Assembly (NCBI GenBank): GCA_024998685.1
Contig: JACOEH010000024.1
Coordinates: 1 to 64,000, forward strand
From: Nitrospira sp.
GTDB taxonomy: Bacteria; Nitrospirota; Nitrospiria; Nitrospirales; Nitrospiraceae
Direction of reading: 5' to 3'
DNA length: 64,000 bases
The notes beneath the pieces are model-generated. The model saw only the letters and a program-made list of their open reading frames with translations. It was not told the origin of the DNA and did not search any database. This document shows, one piece after another, positions 26,679-36,395 of this stretch (within the stretch, counting starts at the first letter, position 1; every line of letters starts with the position of its first letter). The position numbers were made by a program, and so were the translations under genes.

Positions 26679-27437
26679 TCATGCATCCTCGCGGAGCAAC
26701 CGTTCGATTTTATTCCGTAACAGTGCCACGTCCTGGGATCGACATGAGTCCTTAGTTTTCAGCAGGACCTCAACCGTACTCTCAAGCGCTTCCCGATACG
26801 CATCGAGTCTCGGACATTGCATCGTGCGACAAACATCCATGGGCGCCTCCGCACCGCCTTGCAGTTGGCTGGTCAGAACGGACCGAATTCTGGAAGATAA
26901 GACGGCCATCTGCGCGAAACTCTGGGAAAGGAATGCGTCGAGCGACCATGCCAGTTCCCGTTCATTGGCCCCGCTTCCCAATCGGGGAAGGTTCTCTTGC
27001 ACGTGCTCCAAGGAAGCAACCAGTCGACTCGCTTCTTCCCGAACCGCTGTGGTCACACGCAAAAGGCTGGTTCTCTTCAACGCTTCGCCCACCGCACGAA
27101 GCAAATCCGGCCAGTCCACCGGCTTGAGTAGGTAGTCCGTGAACGACAAGCGGAGTGCTTCCACGGCGGTTTGAACAGAAGGATAACCGGTCACGAGCAC
27201 GATCGGAAGCGAAGGGAACCGGATGCGGACATCCCGGAGAAATTCGAATTGCATATTGCCCGGCATACGAATGTCGGTGATGAGGGCAGCATGCTGACTC
27301 GTCAGGAGCGTACCGGCTTCTTGCGAATCTTGTGCGCAATCGCAACGATACCCTTCTTGTTCCAAAAGCCTTGCCGTCGAGCGACGGAAGGTTTCTTCAT
27401 CGTCGGCGAGCAATACTCGTGGTACCTCAGTGATCAT
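26679..27437 (-). CDS. Response regulator paired with the PAS kinase
   Basis: 252 residues. A receiver domain (VLLADDEETFRRS, phospho-Asp in AALITDIRMPG, Lys in DYLLKPV) is followed by a ~130-residue helical region without a recognised DNA-binding or enzymatic motif. Its ATG overlaps the stop of the kinase gene upstream (ATGA), so the two are almost certainly a two-component pair. Output may be by protein contact. Confidence 0.85.
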   Translation of the reverse strand: MITEVPRVLLADDEETFRRSTARLLEQEGYRCDCAQDSQEAGTLLTSQHAALITDIRMPGNMQFEFLRDVRIRFPSLPIVLVTGYPSVQTAVEALRLSFTDYLLKPVDWPDLLRAVGEALKRTSLLRVTTAVREEASRLVASLEHVQENLPRLGSGANERELAWSLDAFLSQSFAQMAVLSSRIRSVLTSQLQGGAEAPMDVCRTMQCPRLDAYREALESTVEVLLKTKDSCRSQDVALLRNKIERLLREDA

Positions 27438-30400
27438 GGGGTCACGACCTCCTTTATGATATTCGATCGCTCTTGCACATGCGCTACGGCTGTGTGCCTC
27501 GGTAAGATGACCGAAAACGTCGATCCGTCATTCGGCCGAGTCTGAACCTCGATCTTGCCGCCCATCGCCATCACCAGGCTCTGAGAGATGGAAAGCCCAA
27601 GTCCCATGCCCTTCTGGTCTCCTCCCGTCTTTGTCGTAAAGAATGGGTCGAAGATGTGCGGGAAGTGCTCCGGAGGAATGCCCGGCCCTTGGTCGGACAC
27701 GGCAATCCGTATCGCATCCGCATTCGCACGAAGGGTCAGCGTGATCGTACCTCCCTCACTGGAACAATCGATGGCGTTATTCAGCAAATTCAGGAGGACT
27801 TGCAGTAAATCCCCTCGAGGCACGGAGACTCGGTCGATACAGGAATCCACATCGATCACCAGCACGAGCCGACGCTGTTGCAGCCGTTTGGCAAAAAGCG
27901 CCTCGATATCATGCAGCATCGTCTGGAGCTTAACTGCCTCCCCCTTGCCGGACTCCGGCCGATAGAGTTGATACATATTCTGGACGATGGATGCGACGCG
28001 GGCGATTTCACGATCGATCATACCGACGAATTCGGCGTGGGGATGGGCGGGGTCGACCGCCTGTTTCACGAGCGTGAAGGCGTTCTTGATCCCGGCGATC
28101 GGGTTATTGATTTCGTGCGCGACGCCGGCCGCCAAGCGTCCCATCGCCGCCAGTTTTTCCGTCTGCGCCCGCTGCGATTCCAGTTTGGTGATCTCGGCGG
28201 TGCGCTCAGCCACCTGGCGCTCGAGCTCTTCCGTATGGCGGACACGCTCCGCTTCCAAGTGCTTGCGTTCGGTAATGTCGCGGCCCGCCACCAGACGGAC
28301 TTCTTTCCCCCGATAACAATAGGGCCGGACCACGACTTCACCGGGAAAGGTGGTGCCGTCCTTGCGGCGTCCCATGGCTTCGTAGGGTCCGCTCACACCC
28401 TCCCTCATATTGACGACAACCATGTCTCGTGATTCATCGGCGACGAGATCCAAGATGGATCGGCCGATGAGTTCACCCGCTTCGTATCTGAACATCCGCT
28501 CTAACCCTGCATTCACTTCGATCAAGATGCCCTGATCGTGGATGGCGATACCGTCGAACGTCGCCTCCGTCAGCAGCTTGTACCGCAATTCGCTGTCACG
28601 GACCGCCGCCTCCACGTGTTTCCGCTCGGCGACTTCGTCCTGAAGAGATCGATTGGCCAATGCCAGTTGCGCGGTCCGTTCAAGGACGCGCTGTTCGAGT
28701 TCAGCATGCGCAGTTCGGAGCGCATCCTCGGCCTGTTTGCGGGCTGTGATGTCTTCCGAAAAGATGACGATGCCGCCGACATCTCCTTCCCCAGTCAGCC
28801 AAGGACGGATCTCCCACCGGCTCCAATCCGTGCGACCGTCGGCCTGGACGAAAGAATCTTCATCGCAGCCCTCGACAGCGCCCGTCAAACATCGGCGGTA
28901 AATGGCTTTCCCACGTTCAGAAATCTCCGGGAAAACTTCATAGTGACTCCTGCCGATGAGCGGTTCATCGCCGACACGACAATCCGTTCTCCAGCGCCGA
29001 CTGACCGCCAGATATCGCATCTCCCGGTCGAGCATGGCCAGCGCGACCGGGCTGTGCTCAATGAAAAGCCGCAACTGCTCCTCCCGTTCGGCCAACGCCG
29101 CCTCCATCTGTTTACGGACGGAGATGTCTTCGCAGACGATGAGCGCCACCGGTCCGGCTTCTCCCATCCGCAAGATCCTCAACTGCTCCCGCACCCAGAT
29201 GACCGTCCCTCCTTTTGTCTTTTTCCTGAACTCCAACGACGTGATGCCGTCCATCCCATCGGTGAAAGCCTGGGCCATCTTCTGACGGACAAATGCCTGG
29301 TCTTCTTCATACACGACGTCGGAGACCGGACGTCCCATCAATTCTTCCGACCGGTAACCCAGCTGTTGGGCTCCGAAGCGGTTCACAGACAGAACACGGC
29401 CGTCCAACGCCACGGTAAAGTACATGGATGGATTATCCTCGTACAAAACGCGCAGACGTTCCTCGCTCTCGCGCAGCGCCTCCTCCACCTGTCGGCACCT
29501 GCTGATGTCGGTGTTCGTCCCGATCCACTTGACGATCAGTCTTGCTTCGTCTCTGATCGGCAGAGCGCGGGCCAAGTACCAGCGATACACACCCTCATCC
29601 CCCTGTCTGAGGCGAAACTCAACCTCATAGGGTTCCCCGGTTTGCAATGCGGCGGTCCACGCCGTCATACAGGCAGGCAGGTCGTCAGGATGGAGCACCG
29701 ACTGCCATTCCCAATCGAGCAGCCGCTCTGCCGGAGCATCGAAATATTCCAGTACCCGTCGGTTGACGTAGTCTAATGTGCCGTCGGGACGGGCGGTCCA
29801 GACCTGCTGAGGAATCGCTTCGATCAACCGTGCTTCGCCTTGCCTCAGAACCAGTTCCGCCTGTTTGCGTTCGGTGATATTTTCGACGACGGCCATGACG
29901 AGGGGCGCCGTACCATCCGATGGTGTAAAGAGGTTGGCCGTCGCTCGAACCCAGATGACACGTCCGTCTTTACGGATGTACCGCTTGTCTTGAGCGTTTG
30001 AGAACTTGTTGTGGCGAAACAGCTCATCCCACAATACAAACTGCTCGGGTATATCTTCGGGATGCGCCACCATGGTGACGGGTCTTCCGAGAAGCTCGGG
30101 CGCGTCGTACCCAAGCAGTTCTGAGTAGGCATGATTCACATGAACGAACCGTTGGTCGGAATCCACAATCAACATGGGGGAAGCTGCATATTCGAAGAAC
30201 CGGCGGAATCGCTCTTCAGTGTGGGCAGCTTCTGATGAACATCTGCAGATCCATCGGCAAAGTCCCGCCAGCATGAGACAAAAGGCTGCAAGGGTCGATA
30301 CCTGGAGAATCGTCATGGTAGCGGGCCCTGAGACGGCAATGCAGAAGCCATTGAAACCAAGAAACGCGACAAGGCCTATGGTGGAAGGACCAAGAATGCG

Positions 30401-30505
30401 TGGAGATGGAAGGCTATAACCTTGATGGGGACCGACGTTCCCTTCGGTAGTCGTCTGATAACCGTGATTGGTCACGAGGCTGCAAGATAACGCGCCATAC
30501 ATCAT
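27434..30505 (-). CDS. Sensor histidine kinase with five PAS domains
   Basis: 1,023 residues. Two N-terminal membrane helices (~40-60 and 66-86) precede five PAS/PAC units (about 95-215, 220-345, 350-470, 475-600 and 645-760), each ending in a DI/NITERKQ-like PAC motif. A coiled coil, the dimerisation helix with phospho-His797 (GVAHEINNPIAGI) and a HATPase domain (LLNLLNNAIDCS, DQGPGIPP, GMGLGLSIS) complete it. The signal is unknown. It is cotranscribed with the response regulator whose gene it overlaps. Confidence 0.93.
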   Translation of the reverse strand: MMYGALSCSLVTNHGYQTTTEGNVGPHQGYSLPSPRILGPSTIGLVAFLGFNGFCIAVSGPATMTILQVSTLAAFCLMLAGLCRWICRCSSEAAHTEERFRRFFEYAASPMLIVDSDQRFVHVNHAYSELLGYDAPELLGRPVTMVAHPEDIPEQFVLWDELFRHNKFSNAQDKRYIRKDGRVIWVRATANLFTPSDGTAPLVMAVVENITERKQAELVLRQGEARLIEAIPQQVWTARPDGTLDYVNRRVLEYFDAPAERLLDWEWQSVLHPDDLPACMTAWTAALQTGEPYEVEFRLRQGDEGVYRWYLARALPIRDEARLIVKWIGTNTDISRCRQVEEALRESEERLRVLYEDNPSMYFTVALDGRVLSVNRFGAQQLGYRSEELMGRPVSDVVYEEDQAFVRQKMAQAFTDGMDGITSLEFRKKTKGGTVIWVREQLRILRMGEAGPVALIVCEDISVRKQMEAALAEREEQLRLFIEHSPVALAMLDREMRYLAVSRRWRTDCRVGDEPLIGRSHYEVFPEISERGKAIYRRCLTGAVEGCDEDSFVQADGRTDWSRWEIRPWLTGEGDVGGIVIFSEDITARKQAEDALRTAHAELEQRVLERTAQLALANRSLQDEVAERKHVEAAVRDSELRYKLLTEATFDGIAIHDQGILIEVNAGLERMFRYEAGELIGRSILDLVADESRDMVVVNMREGVSGPYEAMGRRKDGTTFPGEVVVRPYCYRGKEVRLVAGRDITERKHLEAERVRHTEELERQVAERTAEITKLESQRAQTEKLAAMGRLAAGVAHEINNPIAGIKNAFTLVKQAVDPAHPHAEFVGMIDREIARVASIVQNMYQLYRPESGKGEAVKLQTMLHDIEALFAKRLQQRRLVLVIDVDSCIDRVSVPRGDLLQVLLNLLNNAIDCSSEGGTITLTLRANADAIRIAVSDQGPGIPPEHFPHIFDPFFTTKTGGDQKGMGLGLSISQSLVMAMGGKIEVQTRPNDGSTFSVILPRHTAVAHVQERSNIIKEVVTP

Positions 30506-30588
30506 CCGTCAAATCCATATGGCCCTACGCAATCCCCTGCTCAAATCAACTAATGGGTAACCTGTATAGACGAAAAGGAGGAAGGAGG

Positions 30589-30771
30589 CTACGCCGCGCG
30601 ATCGATTGCTCGTTCGGCCTCGAGCCAATCATCGAGATCATGACCCTGTCGATAACCATGGGCTGCATACAATGCGTACGCTCTCATCGCGATTTCCTGC
30701 TGACGCTCCGATGATGATCGAATCTGTTTCGAGCCCGACGGTTGGCTGGATGTTCGTTCGCGTTTCGCCAT
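30589..30771 (-). CDS. DUF2934 family protein
   Basis: 60 residues: a basic Ser-rich start, then IAMRAYALYAAHGYRQGHDL and DDWLEAE, which is the DUF2934 signature. The ATG follows GGAAAGGGA. Function unknown. It trails the cheA-cheW genes on the same strand. Confidence 0.85.
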   Translation of the reverse strand: MAKRERTSSQPSGSKQIRSSSERQQEIAMRAYALYAAHGYRQGHDLDDWLEAERAIDRAA

Positions 30772-30839
30772 AAAATATCCCTTTCCGCAATGGCATGGCC
30801 GCCGGCTTTGTGTCCGGACGTGGCGCTCGGTTCGACTCC

Positions 30840-31370
30840 TTACGCTGCAGCCGCCATCGATAAATCCTTTGATGAGTCTTTCCCGGTTGAATCCAGTAAC
30901 AAGCGGTCGATGTCCAACAGCGAGACCAGCTTGTCGCCGGACTTTCCAATGCCGTGTAAGAACGTCACGTCGACCTTATTTCCAAAATCCGGCGCCGACT
31001 GAATATCCTTTTTCTCGATGTCGAGCACATCCGATACTGCATCTACCACCAACCCCATCACTTTGTCCTGCACCACCACCACGATGATGACGGTAAACGC
31101 CGTGTAGTCGATTGTCGGCATACCGAACTTGGTCCGTAGCTCGACGATGGGCACGATGGTTCCGCGCAGATTCAAAACTCCTTTGATATGAGGCGGCGTA
31201 TTGGGGATCTTGGTCACGGCGGTATACCCCTTGATCTCCTGTACACGGAGGATATCGACACCGTACAGCTCTTCTCCTAGACTGAATGTCAAAAACTGAC
31301 CGCCGTCCAGTGATGACGCCGCATGCCGGCTAAAATTCTTGAATTCCTTGTCCGTAGTCGCTGCTGACAT
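30840..31370 (-). CDS. cheW: Chemotaxis coupling protein CheW
   Basis: 176 residues with the CheW core: FLTFSLGEELYGVDILRVQEI, PNTPPHIKGVLNLRGTIVPI and VDAVSDVLDI. It links receptors to CheA. Start ATG 31370 follows AAAGGAGTG. It is the last chemotaxis gene of the operon, with a ~220-base gap after cheA that contains no recognisable gene. Confidence 0.95.
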   Translation of the reverse strand: MSAATTDKEFKNFSRHAASSLDGGQFLTFSLGEELYGVDILRVQEIKGYTAVTKIPNTPPHIKGVLNLRGTIVPIVELRTKFGMPTIDYTAFTVIIVVVVQDKVMGLVVDAVSDVLDIEKKDIQSAPDFGNKVDVTFLHGIGKSGDKLVSLLDIDRLLLDSTGKDSSKDLSMAAAA

Positions 31371-31593
31371 GGAACACTCCTTTCCCGATCGTCTCTCCGT
31401 CTCGTCGGCATCGCTGCTTGGTCCGACAGGCGGCGCCCCGTCCGTACTTCTGCAAGATACTGACGCTCAAGGATATATCGGTCGCTCTTTGGAAAGCTTG
31501 ATCCCGTACTCTCAGAGGGGACAGATCCTTAAAGGGCCGCAGATTGAAATCATCTACGGATTTCGATGAAACGCCGGGATGATATCGGAAGAA

Positions 31594-33759
31594 TTACGCG
31601 GTAACCGGGCTACCATGGCGAGCAATTTCCAGCACGCCGCGTACATCGACAATAAACCCGACTCTGCCGTCTCCAAGGATCGTGGCGCCGGCGATGCCTT
31701 CGACCTTGTGAAAATTCTGCTCCATGCTCTTGATGACGACCTGCTGTTGCCCAAGAATTTCATCCACCATAACCGCCACTCGCTCCCCTTCCGTCTCCAG
31801 GATGAGAAGGATGGCTTCCTTGGGATCGGTATATTGAGGTTCGCTCGCAAACACTTCGTATAGACGCACTATCGGAATGTACGTGTTTCGAACATTAATG
31901 AGTTCGCCCTTTCCGACTACGGTTTTGATCGACTCTGCTTTGGGCTGAATCGACTCGAGTATGGACAGCAACGGCACGATATAGGTCTCCTTGCCGACTC
32001 GCACCGTCATGCCGTCGATGATCGCCAGCGTGAGCGGCAACTTGAGCGTAAAGGTGGTACCTTTCCCAAACACCGTCTTGATGCCGATGGTGCCACCCAA
32101 TGCTTCGATATTGCGCTTGACTACATCCATGCCTACGCCGCGACCGGACAGATCGGATACTTTCTCCGCCGTTGAGAATCCCGGCTTAAAAATCAACGAG
32201 TAGATCTGCTCATCCGTCAAATTGTCGCTTTCAGAAATCAATCCTTGTTTGATCCCCTTGACGAGGATCTTGTCCCGGTTCAATCCGCGCCCATCGTCTT
32301 CTACGGTGATGCAGATATTCCCGCCCTCATGGAACGCATTGAGCCGGATCGTCCCGACCTCTTGTTTATTGTTGTCCAATCGCTCTTCCGGAGGCTCCAA
32401 TCCATGATCGGCCGAGTTCCTTACCAAGTGGGTGAGCGGATCGCCGATGGACTCAATGACCGTCTTGTCCAATTCCGTCTCTTCTCCGGACAGGATAAGT
32501 TGGATTTTCTTGCCCGTTTTGGCCGCGAGGTCGCGCACGAGCCGAGGAAACCTGGCAAATGCGGTGCCGATGGGTAACATGCGGATACTCATGACGCGTT
32601 CTTGAATTTCTCGCGTGTTCCGTTCCAGTTCCACCATGCGCTCCAACAACACCGGCAACTGCCGCATCTCGAACCGAGACCCCAAATCGCTCAACATCGA
32701 CTGGGTGATCACCAACTCACCCACCAAGTTGATCAGCTTGTCGATCTTGGCTGTATCGACGCGGATGGAGGTGGCATCGGTTTTTTTGGCCTGCGCGACA
32801 GATTCCTGCTGACGCTGTTTCTGCAGCGCCTGCTCGACCTGTTGCTGGGTGACCACCTTTTGCTCGACAAGAATTTCGCCTACCCGCTTTTGTTGTCCCA
32901 GAGCGCGATCAAGCTCGCCGGGAGAGACCAGGCCGCCCTCCACGAGAATTTGCCCCAACTGCTTGGGAGTCTCATTTCCGCCTGAGATGGCCGCCGTTTC
33001 CTGCGCGTATTCCTCCTGACCCATAGCCTTCACCGGCTCAATCGATAACATGCTGTCTTCACGTATGAATTCGAAGATGGACTCGATCACCTTCAAATCC
33101 TTGCCCGTCGTCAGTTGCATGGTCCATGACAAGTAGCATTTCTCCGGATCGATGCAGTCAAGACCGGGGAGTCGAGACATATCGAGCGTGATCCCGGTCA
33201 GGACACCAATGCTTTTCAACTCCTTGAACGTTTGAAGCGGGTCGAGCCCTCGTTGAAACAGCCATTCCGGCGGAGTCCAAGTAATAATGTACGTCCGATC
33301 TCCGTCACCGTTCTCAGCTGAAACAGATTGCGCAACTTTTCTATTCACATCAATTACCGATGCTTGCGAGTCCGATGCGCTCGCTGAGGCCAACTCTCCA
33401 GCGAGCCGATGGACTGTTTCATCGTCGATCGTCGCGCCTGTCTTCGTTGCTTGGATCAACGTCTTCAAGCAATCGGTTGCTTTCAAGAGAAGATCCGCGA
33501 TCGATGGAGAAACCGACTTCTGCCTATTCCGCAGTAAATCGAGCAACGTCTCCATCTTGTGGGTAAATTGCGCCACGGCGTTGAAGCCGAACATGCCGGC
33601 CGTGCCTTTGATCGAATGGGCCGAGCGGAAAATCTTATTGAGAAGATCCACATCTTCCGGATGTTGTTCCAGTTCCAACAAGCCTTCCTCCACCACCGCC
33701 AGGTGTTCAGCGGCTTCTTCAAAGAAGGCCTCCTGAAATTGCGCGAAATCGTTGCTCAT
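31594..33759 (-). CDS. cheA: Chemotaxis histidine kinase CheA with a MshEN-like insert
   Basis: 721 residues. P1 carries the phospho-His48 (RSAHSIKGTAGMFGF), and a P2-like region spans ~155-245. Dimerisation P3 starts ~335 (KLINLVGELVITQ), the P4 ATPase has LVRNSADHGLEPP, VEDDGRGL and GRGVGMDVVK, and P5 spans ~575-715. Between P2 and P3, residues 266-315 contain two back-to-back units (QLGQILVEGGLVSPGELDRAL and RVGEILVEQKVVTQQQVEQAL). They resemble the paired motifs of MshEN domains, some of which bind cyclic di-GMP. The insert also resembles the N-domain of GspE in this window. Confidence 0.95.
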   Translation of the reverse strand: MSNDFAQFQEAFFEEAAEHLAVVEEGLLELEQHPEDVDLLNKIFRSAHSIKGTAGMFGFNAVAQFTHKMETLLDLLRNRQKSVSPSIADLLLKATDCLKTLIQATKTGATIDDETVHRLAGELASASASDSQASVIDVNRKVAQSVSAENGDGDRTYIITWTPPEWLFQRGLDPLQTFKELKSIGVLTGITLDMSRLPGLDCIDPEKCYLSWTMQLTTGKDLKVIESIFEFIREDSMLSIEPVKAMGQEEYAQETAAISGGNETPKQLGQILVEGGLVSPGELDRALGQQKRVGEILVEQKVVTQQQVEQALQKQRQQESVAQAKKTDATSIRVDTAKIDKLINLVGELVITQSMLSDLGSRFEMRQLPVLLERMVELERNTREIQERVMSIRMLPIGTAFARFPRLVRDLAAKTGKKIQLILSGEETELDKTVIESIGDPLTHLVRNSADHGLEPPEERLDNNKQEVGTIRLNAFHEGGNICITVEDDGRGLNRDKILVKGIKQGLISESDNLTDEQIYSLIFKPGFSTAEKVSDLSGRGVGMDVVKRNIEALGGTIGIKTVFGKGTTFTLKLPLTLAIIDGMTVRVGKETYIVPLLSILESIQPKAESIKTVVGKGELINVRNTYIPIVRLYEVFASEPQYTDPKEAILLILETEGERVAVMVDEILGQQQVVIKSMEQNFHKVEGIAGATILGDGRVGFIVDVRGVLEIARHGSPVTA

Positions 33760-33849
33760 TGTCTTAGCTCCAAGAGCAAATGGCGGATAGCTGACGCCAG
33801 AAATGAAGAGGTCTCGGCCATACGAGATACGCGATACATATGCGCTTCG

Positions 33850-34221
33850 TCATGCCGGAAGTACCTTCGCGATCGTTTTCAATAGGATTTCAGGGTTGAA
33901 CGGTTTGACGATCCAGCCCGTTGCGCCGGCTTCTTTTCCTGCCTGTTTCTTTTCAGCTGCCGACTCGGTCGTGAGCATGAGGATCGGGGTGAACCTGAAC
34001 GCGTTCAATTTCCGCAATTCTTTGATGAGTGCGATACCGTCCATCTCCGGCATATTCAGATCGGTCACGACGATATCCATCTTGGGTCCTGCTGCAACCT
34101 TATTCACGGCATCTTTCCCGTGCTCTGCCTCGACGACGGTAAAACCGGCATTCGTCAAGGTGAACGCCACCATCTGCCGCATGGTGGGTGAATCATCGAC
34201 GATCAGCGCAGTCTTGCCCAT
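33850..34221 (-). CDS. CheY-like response regulator
   Basis: 123 residues, a lone receiver with the acid pair DDS, phospho-Asp in IVVTDLNMPEMDG, Thr/Ser in LMLTTES and Lys in WIVKPF. It sits between the CheZ-like gene and cheA. A second, more classical CheY is at 37813-38193. This one could act on motor or adaptation, or as a phosphate sink. Confidence 0.92.
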   Translation of the reverse strand: MGKTALIVDDSPTMRQMVAFTLTNAGFTVVEAEHGKDAVNKVAAGPKMDIVVTDLNMPEMDGIALIKELRKLNAFRFTPILMLTTESAAEKKQAGKEAGATGWIVKPFNPEILLKTIAKVLPA

Positions 34222-34277
34222 GGCGACCCTCCGGCATCGGTGACAGAACCGTATTGAGATTGCATCGGATTTTCTCC

Positions 34278-34823
34278 CTAAAAGAGCGTGACGGAATCGG
34301 GTTCATCGCTCGACATATCCATCGGTACCGGCTCTCCGTAATCCGGCCCCAACGCCTCCGCATGCAGGCGACGTTCCTCCTCCATGGTATAGTGCTGCTC
34401 AACCAGTTCCAGCGCGGCAATTTCTTTCTTGGCCTCTTCGTCACCCGGACCTTTCAATAGGGCCTGCAGGTGCGCCTTTAACCGATCCAGCGCCAAACCG
34501 ACATGCTCCAACTTTTGACGCGTGATGTCTTGGAACTGCATGGCCATTACGACCTTGGACAGACTGACCGAATCGTCTTTTGACGACGTCGCCTCGTCGG
34601 AGGACGTCAGCATTCGGAGTTGCAGCAATAATTCCATGGCCGCTCTCTCCGTCTCCTGTGTCACGGCGGCCATCTGAGCCTTCAACACCGGGATCATATG
34701 TATGGATTCGGTCGCAAAAGTCTTCCACGCCCGTTGATGTTCGAGAAGCGCGCCGAGCGTCGTTTCATCGCCGGCGAAAGGATGCTCAGGCCTTCCATTG
34801 TTGTGGTTCCCGGAAGAATTCAT
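34278..34823 (-). CDS. CheZ-like chemotaxis phosphatase
   Basis: 181 residues, all-helical. The segment MQFQDITRQKLEHV places Asp99 and Gln103 as in the CheZ catalytic D-x-x-x-Q motif. The C-terminus EPDSVTLF differs from the CheY-binding tail of CheZ but matches the end of CheD here. It lies directly upstream of a cheY gene. A true CheZ is at 37179-37766, so this may be a second phosphatase or a diverged partner. Confidence 0.7.
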   Translation of the reverse strand: MNSSGNHNNGRPEHPFAGDETTLGALLEHQRAWKTFATESIHMIPVLKAQMAAVTQETERAAMELLLQLRMLTSSDEATSSKDDSVSLSKVVMAMQFQDITRQKLEHVGLALDRLKAHLQALLKGPGDEEAKKEIAALELVEQHYTMEEERRLHAEALGPDYGEPVPMDMSSDEPDSVTLF

Positions 34824-34881
34824 AGCCCCGTGGCGCGTCGCGCTTGCAGCTCGGCACCGCCTCGGCCTCCTCGATATGGTC

Positions 34882-35184
34882 TCACTCGCTCAGTGATCCG
34901 GTAAATCCCAGCTGATTCAATTTCGCCACAAGATCGTCGGAAATACCAGTTACGAACATGCGCCCTTGCTTGCGCGCGGCCAGCATCAGCTGAATCGCCG
35001 CCGTGTCCACTCGGGCAACGCCGCTGAGATCCAGCGATACCAATCCGTCGTTGGCAAACAGTTTCACTAATAAGGCCTTAAATTCCGCCGCCTCGAAAAT
35101 GGTGAGTTCGCCCGTCGGCGCCAAATGTCTGTCGTTCTGCCCTTCTACCTGGTGTGTTTGAGACATAGATCGCCCGTCCGTCAT
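34882..35184 (-). CDS. STAS-domain protein of the chemotaxis/motor cluster
   Basis: 100 residues, one STAS domain: GELTIFEAAEFKALL, LDLSGVARVDTAAIQLML. The usual phospho-Ser position (DSSG) is occupied by Thr/Ala (DTAA), so regulation by Ser phosphorylation is uncertain. It lies between motB and the CheZ-like gene. Confidence 0.85.
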   Translation of the reverse strand: MTDGRSMSQTHQVEGQNDRHLAPTGELTIFEAAEFKALLVKLFANDGLVSLDLSGVARVDTAAIQLMLAARKQGRMFVTGISDDLVAKLNQLGFTGSLSE

Positions 35185-35250
35185 TAGTTGTAAGCTCCGC
35201 TTGCTGAAATCACTGGATCATATTGTCGGCTGCTTTTGATCGAGACTTGA

Positions 35251-35415
35251 GGCGCACGGCGCGATGAGAAAGCGGTGCGCGACGCGACGAAGAAGGAGCG
35301 CCAAGTTTGCGCACGGGCGCGAGTCGGTGAGCCGGCAGTGTCCGAAGCTTTTCACGGCTGTGGACGCCCGCGAGATGGTGAACGAACCGTGTCCCATGAG
35401 CGCCCAGTGCCTTGG
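35251..35415. repeat. Dispersed intergenic repeat, copy 2
   Basis: It shares GGCGCACGGCGCGATGA, GGTGAGCCGGCAGTGTCCGA, CTTTTCACG and CGCGAGATGGTGA with 10408-10535, same orientation. Extra bases are a partial doubling near the start and ~18 bases before GAGCGCCCAGTG. It fills the gap between motB and the STAS gene. Confidence 0.75.
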
Positions 35416-35472
35416 CGAGGCGGCAGTATTCTCGCAAGAACGCCGTTGGAAGATTTTTGCAACCTCCTCAAC

Positions 35473-36321
35473 CTACGGCAATCGGAATCGTTTTTCACCA
35501 GACAATTCCTGACCCGGCGGCGATGGGTCTTGCGGCGTATCTTCCGTCGATTGCTCGGACTGCGATGATTCATCACCCGACCGGAGGATCGGAGCGACCG
35601 GAGCCTGTTCGAGAATGACGACTTCGACTCGCCGATTCTTGGCCCTCTGTTCCGCATCCGAATTGTCCGTCAGGGGCCTGGTATCCGCATGCCCCACGGC
35701 CGCCAGATGATCCGCCGGTACTCCGTAGAGCTCAGACAGTACCCGCACAACCATCACCGCACGAGCGGCCGACAATTCCCAATTGGAAGGAAATTGCGCC
35801 GTCCGGATTGGAACATTATCCGTATGCCCTTCGACGCGGGCATGCCGGTTCATTTCCAGGATCGCTCCGCCCAATCCTTCGAGAAAAGGAAGAGCTTCCG
35901 TTCTCACAGTCGCTTCTCCACTGTTAAACAGTAGGCGATCGGGAATCGTAATGACGATGTCTCCATTGATCGTCTGCACGACGGTGACGAACGCCACCAG
36001 GTCTTTCAGTTGCTTATCTTTAATGACTTGGGTCAGTTGGCGGATACGGCGAATCGTGATTTCCTTGGCGTCGGTTGGATTCCGCCCCTGCAGCGCCATT
36101 TTTGCTTCGCCGACGCTGATCATCTGGTTGGCACCCGAGTGGTTGGCGAGCGGATTCAACGCCGCCTTGATCGATTCGCTGACGGTTCGGTACTTTCCAA
36201 TGTTGACCGATGAGATCGAATACATCACGACGAAGAACGCAAACAGCAAGGTAATGAAATCGGCATACGAGACCATCCAACGTTCGTGATTTTCGTGTTC
36301 TTCGTGTTTACGCTTGGCCAT
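35473..36321 (-). CDS. motB: Flagellar motor stator protein MotB
   Basis: 282 residues. A short cytoplasmic start and one membrane helix with the proton-path Asp (WMVSYADFITLLFAFFVVMY) are followed by a periplasmic OmpA-like peptidoglycan-binding domain (VEGHTDNVPI, NWELSAARA, NRRVEVVIL). An extra acidic, Gln-rich tail of ~40 residues ends the protein. It follows motA on the same strand; together they form the stator that drives rotation. Confidence 0.93.
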   Translation of the reverse strand: MAKRKHEEHENHERWMVSYADFITLLFAFFVVMYSISSVNIGKYRTVSESIKAALNPLANHSGANQMISVGEAKMALQGRNPTDAKEITIRRIRQLTQVIKDKQLKDLVAFVTVVQTINGDIVITIPDRLLFNSGEATVRTEALPFLEGLGGAILEMNRHARVEGHTDNVPIRTAQFPSNWELSAARAVMVVRVLSELYGVPADHLAAVGHADTRPLTDNSDAEQRAKNRRVEVVILEQAPVAPILRSGDESSQSEQSTEDTPQDPSPPGQELSGEKRFRLP

Positions 36322-36395
36322 GATATGGAATCACTGGTCATTCGTCACTTGCCGTTCTTTCCGATAACCATTGGCGGACAACTGATGACCTCTCT

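Noticed and set aside
26515-27135. 206-codon plus-strand frame
   Set aside because: A shadow of the response regulator gene on the other strand.
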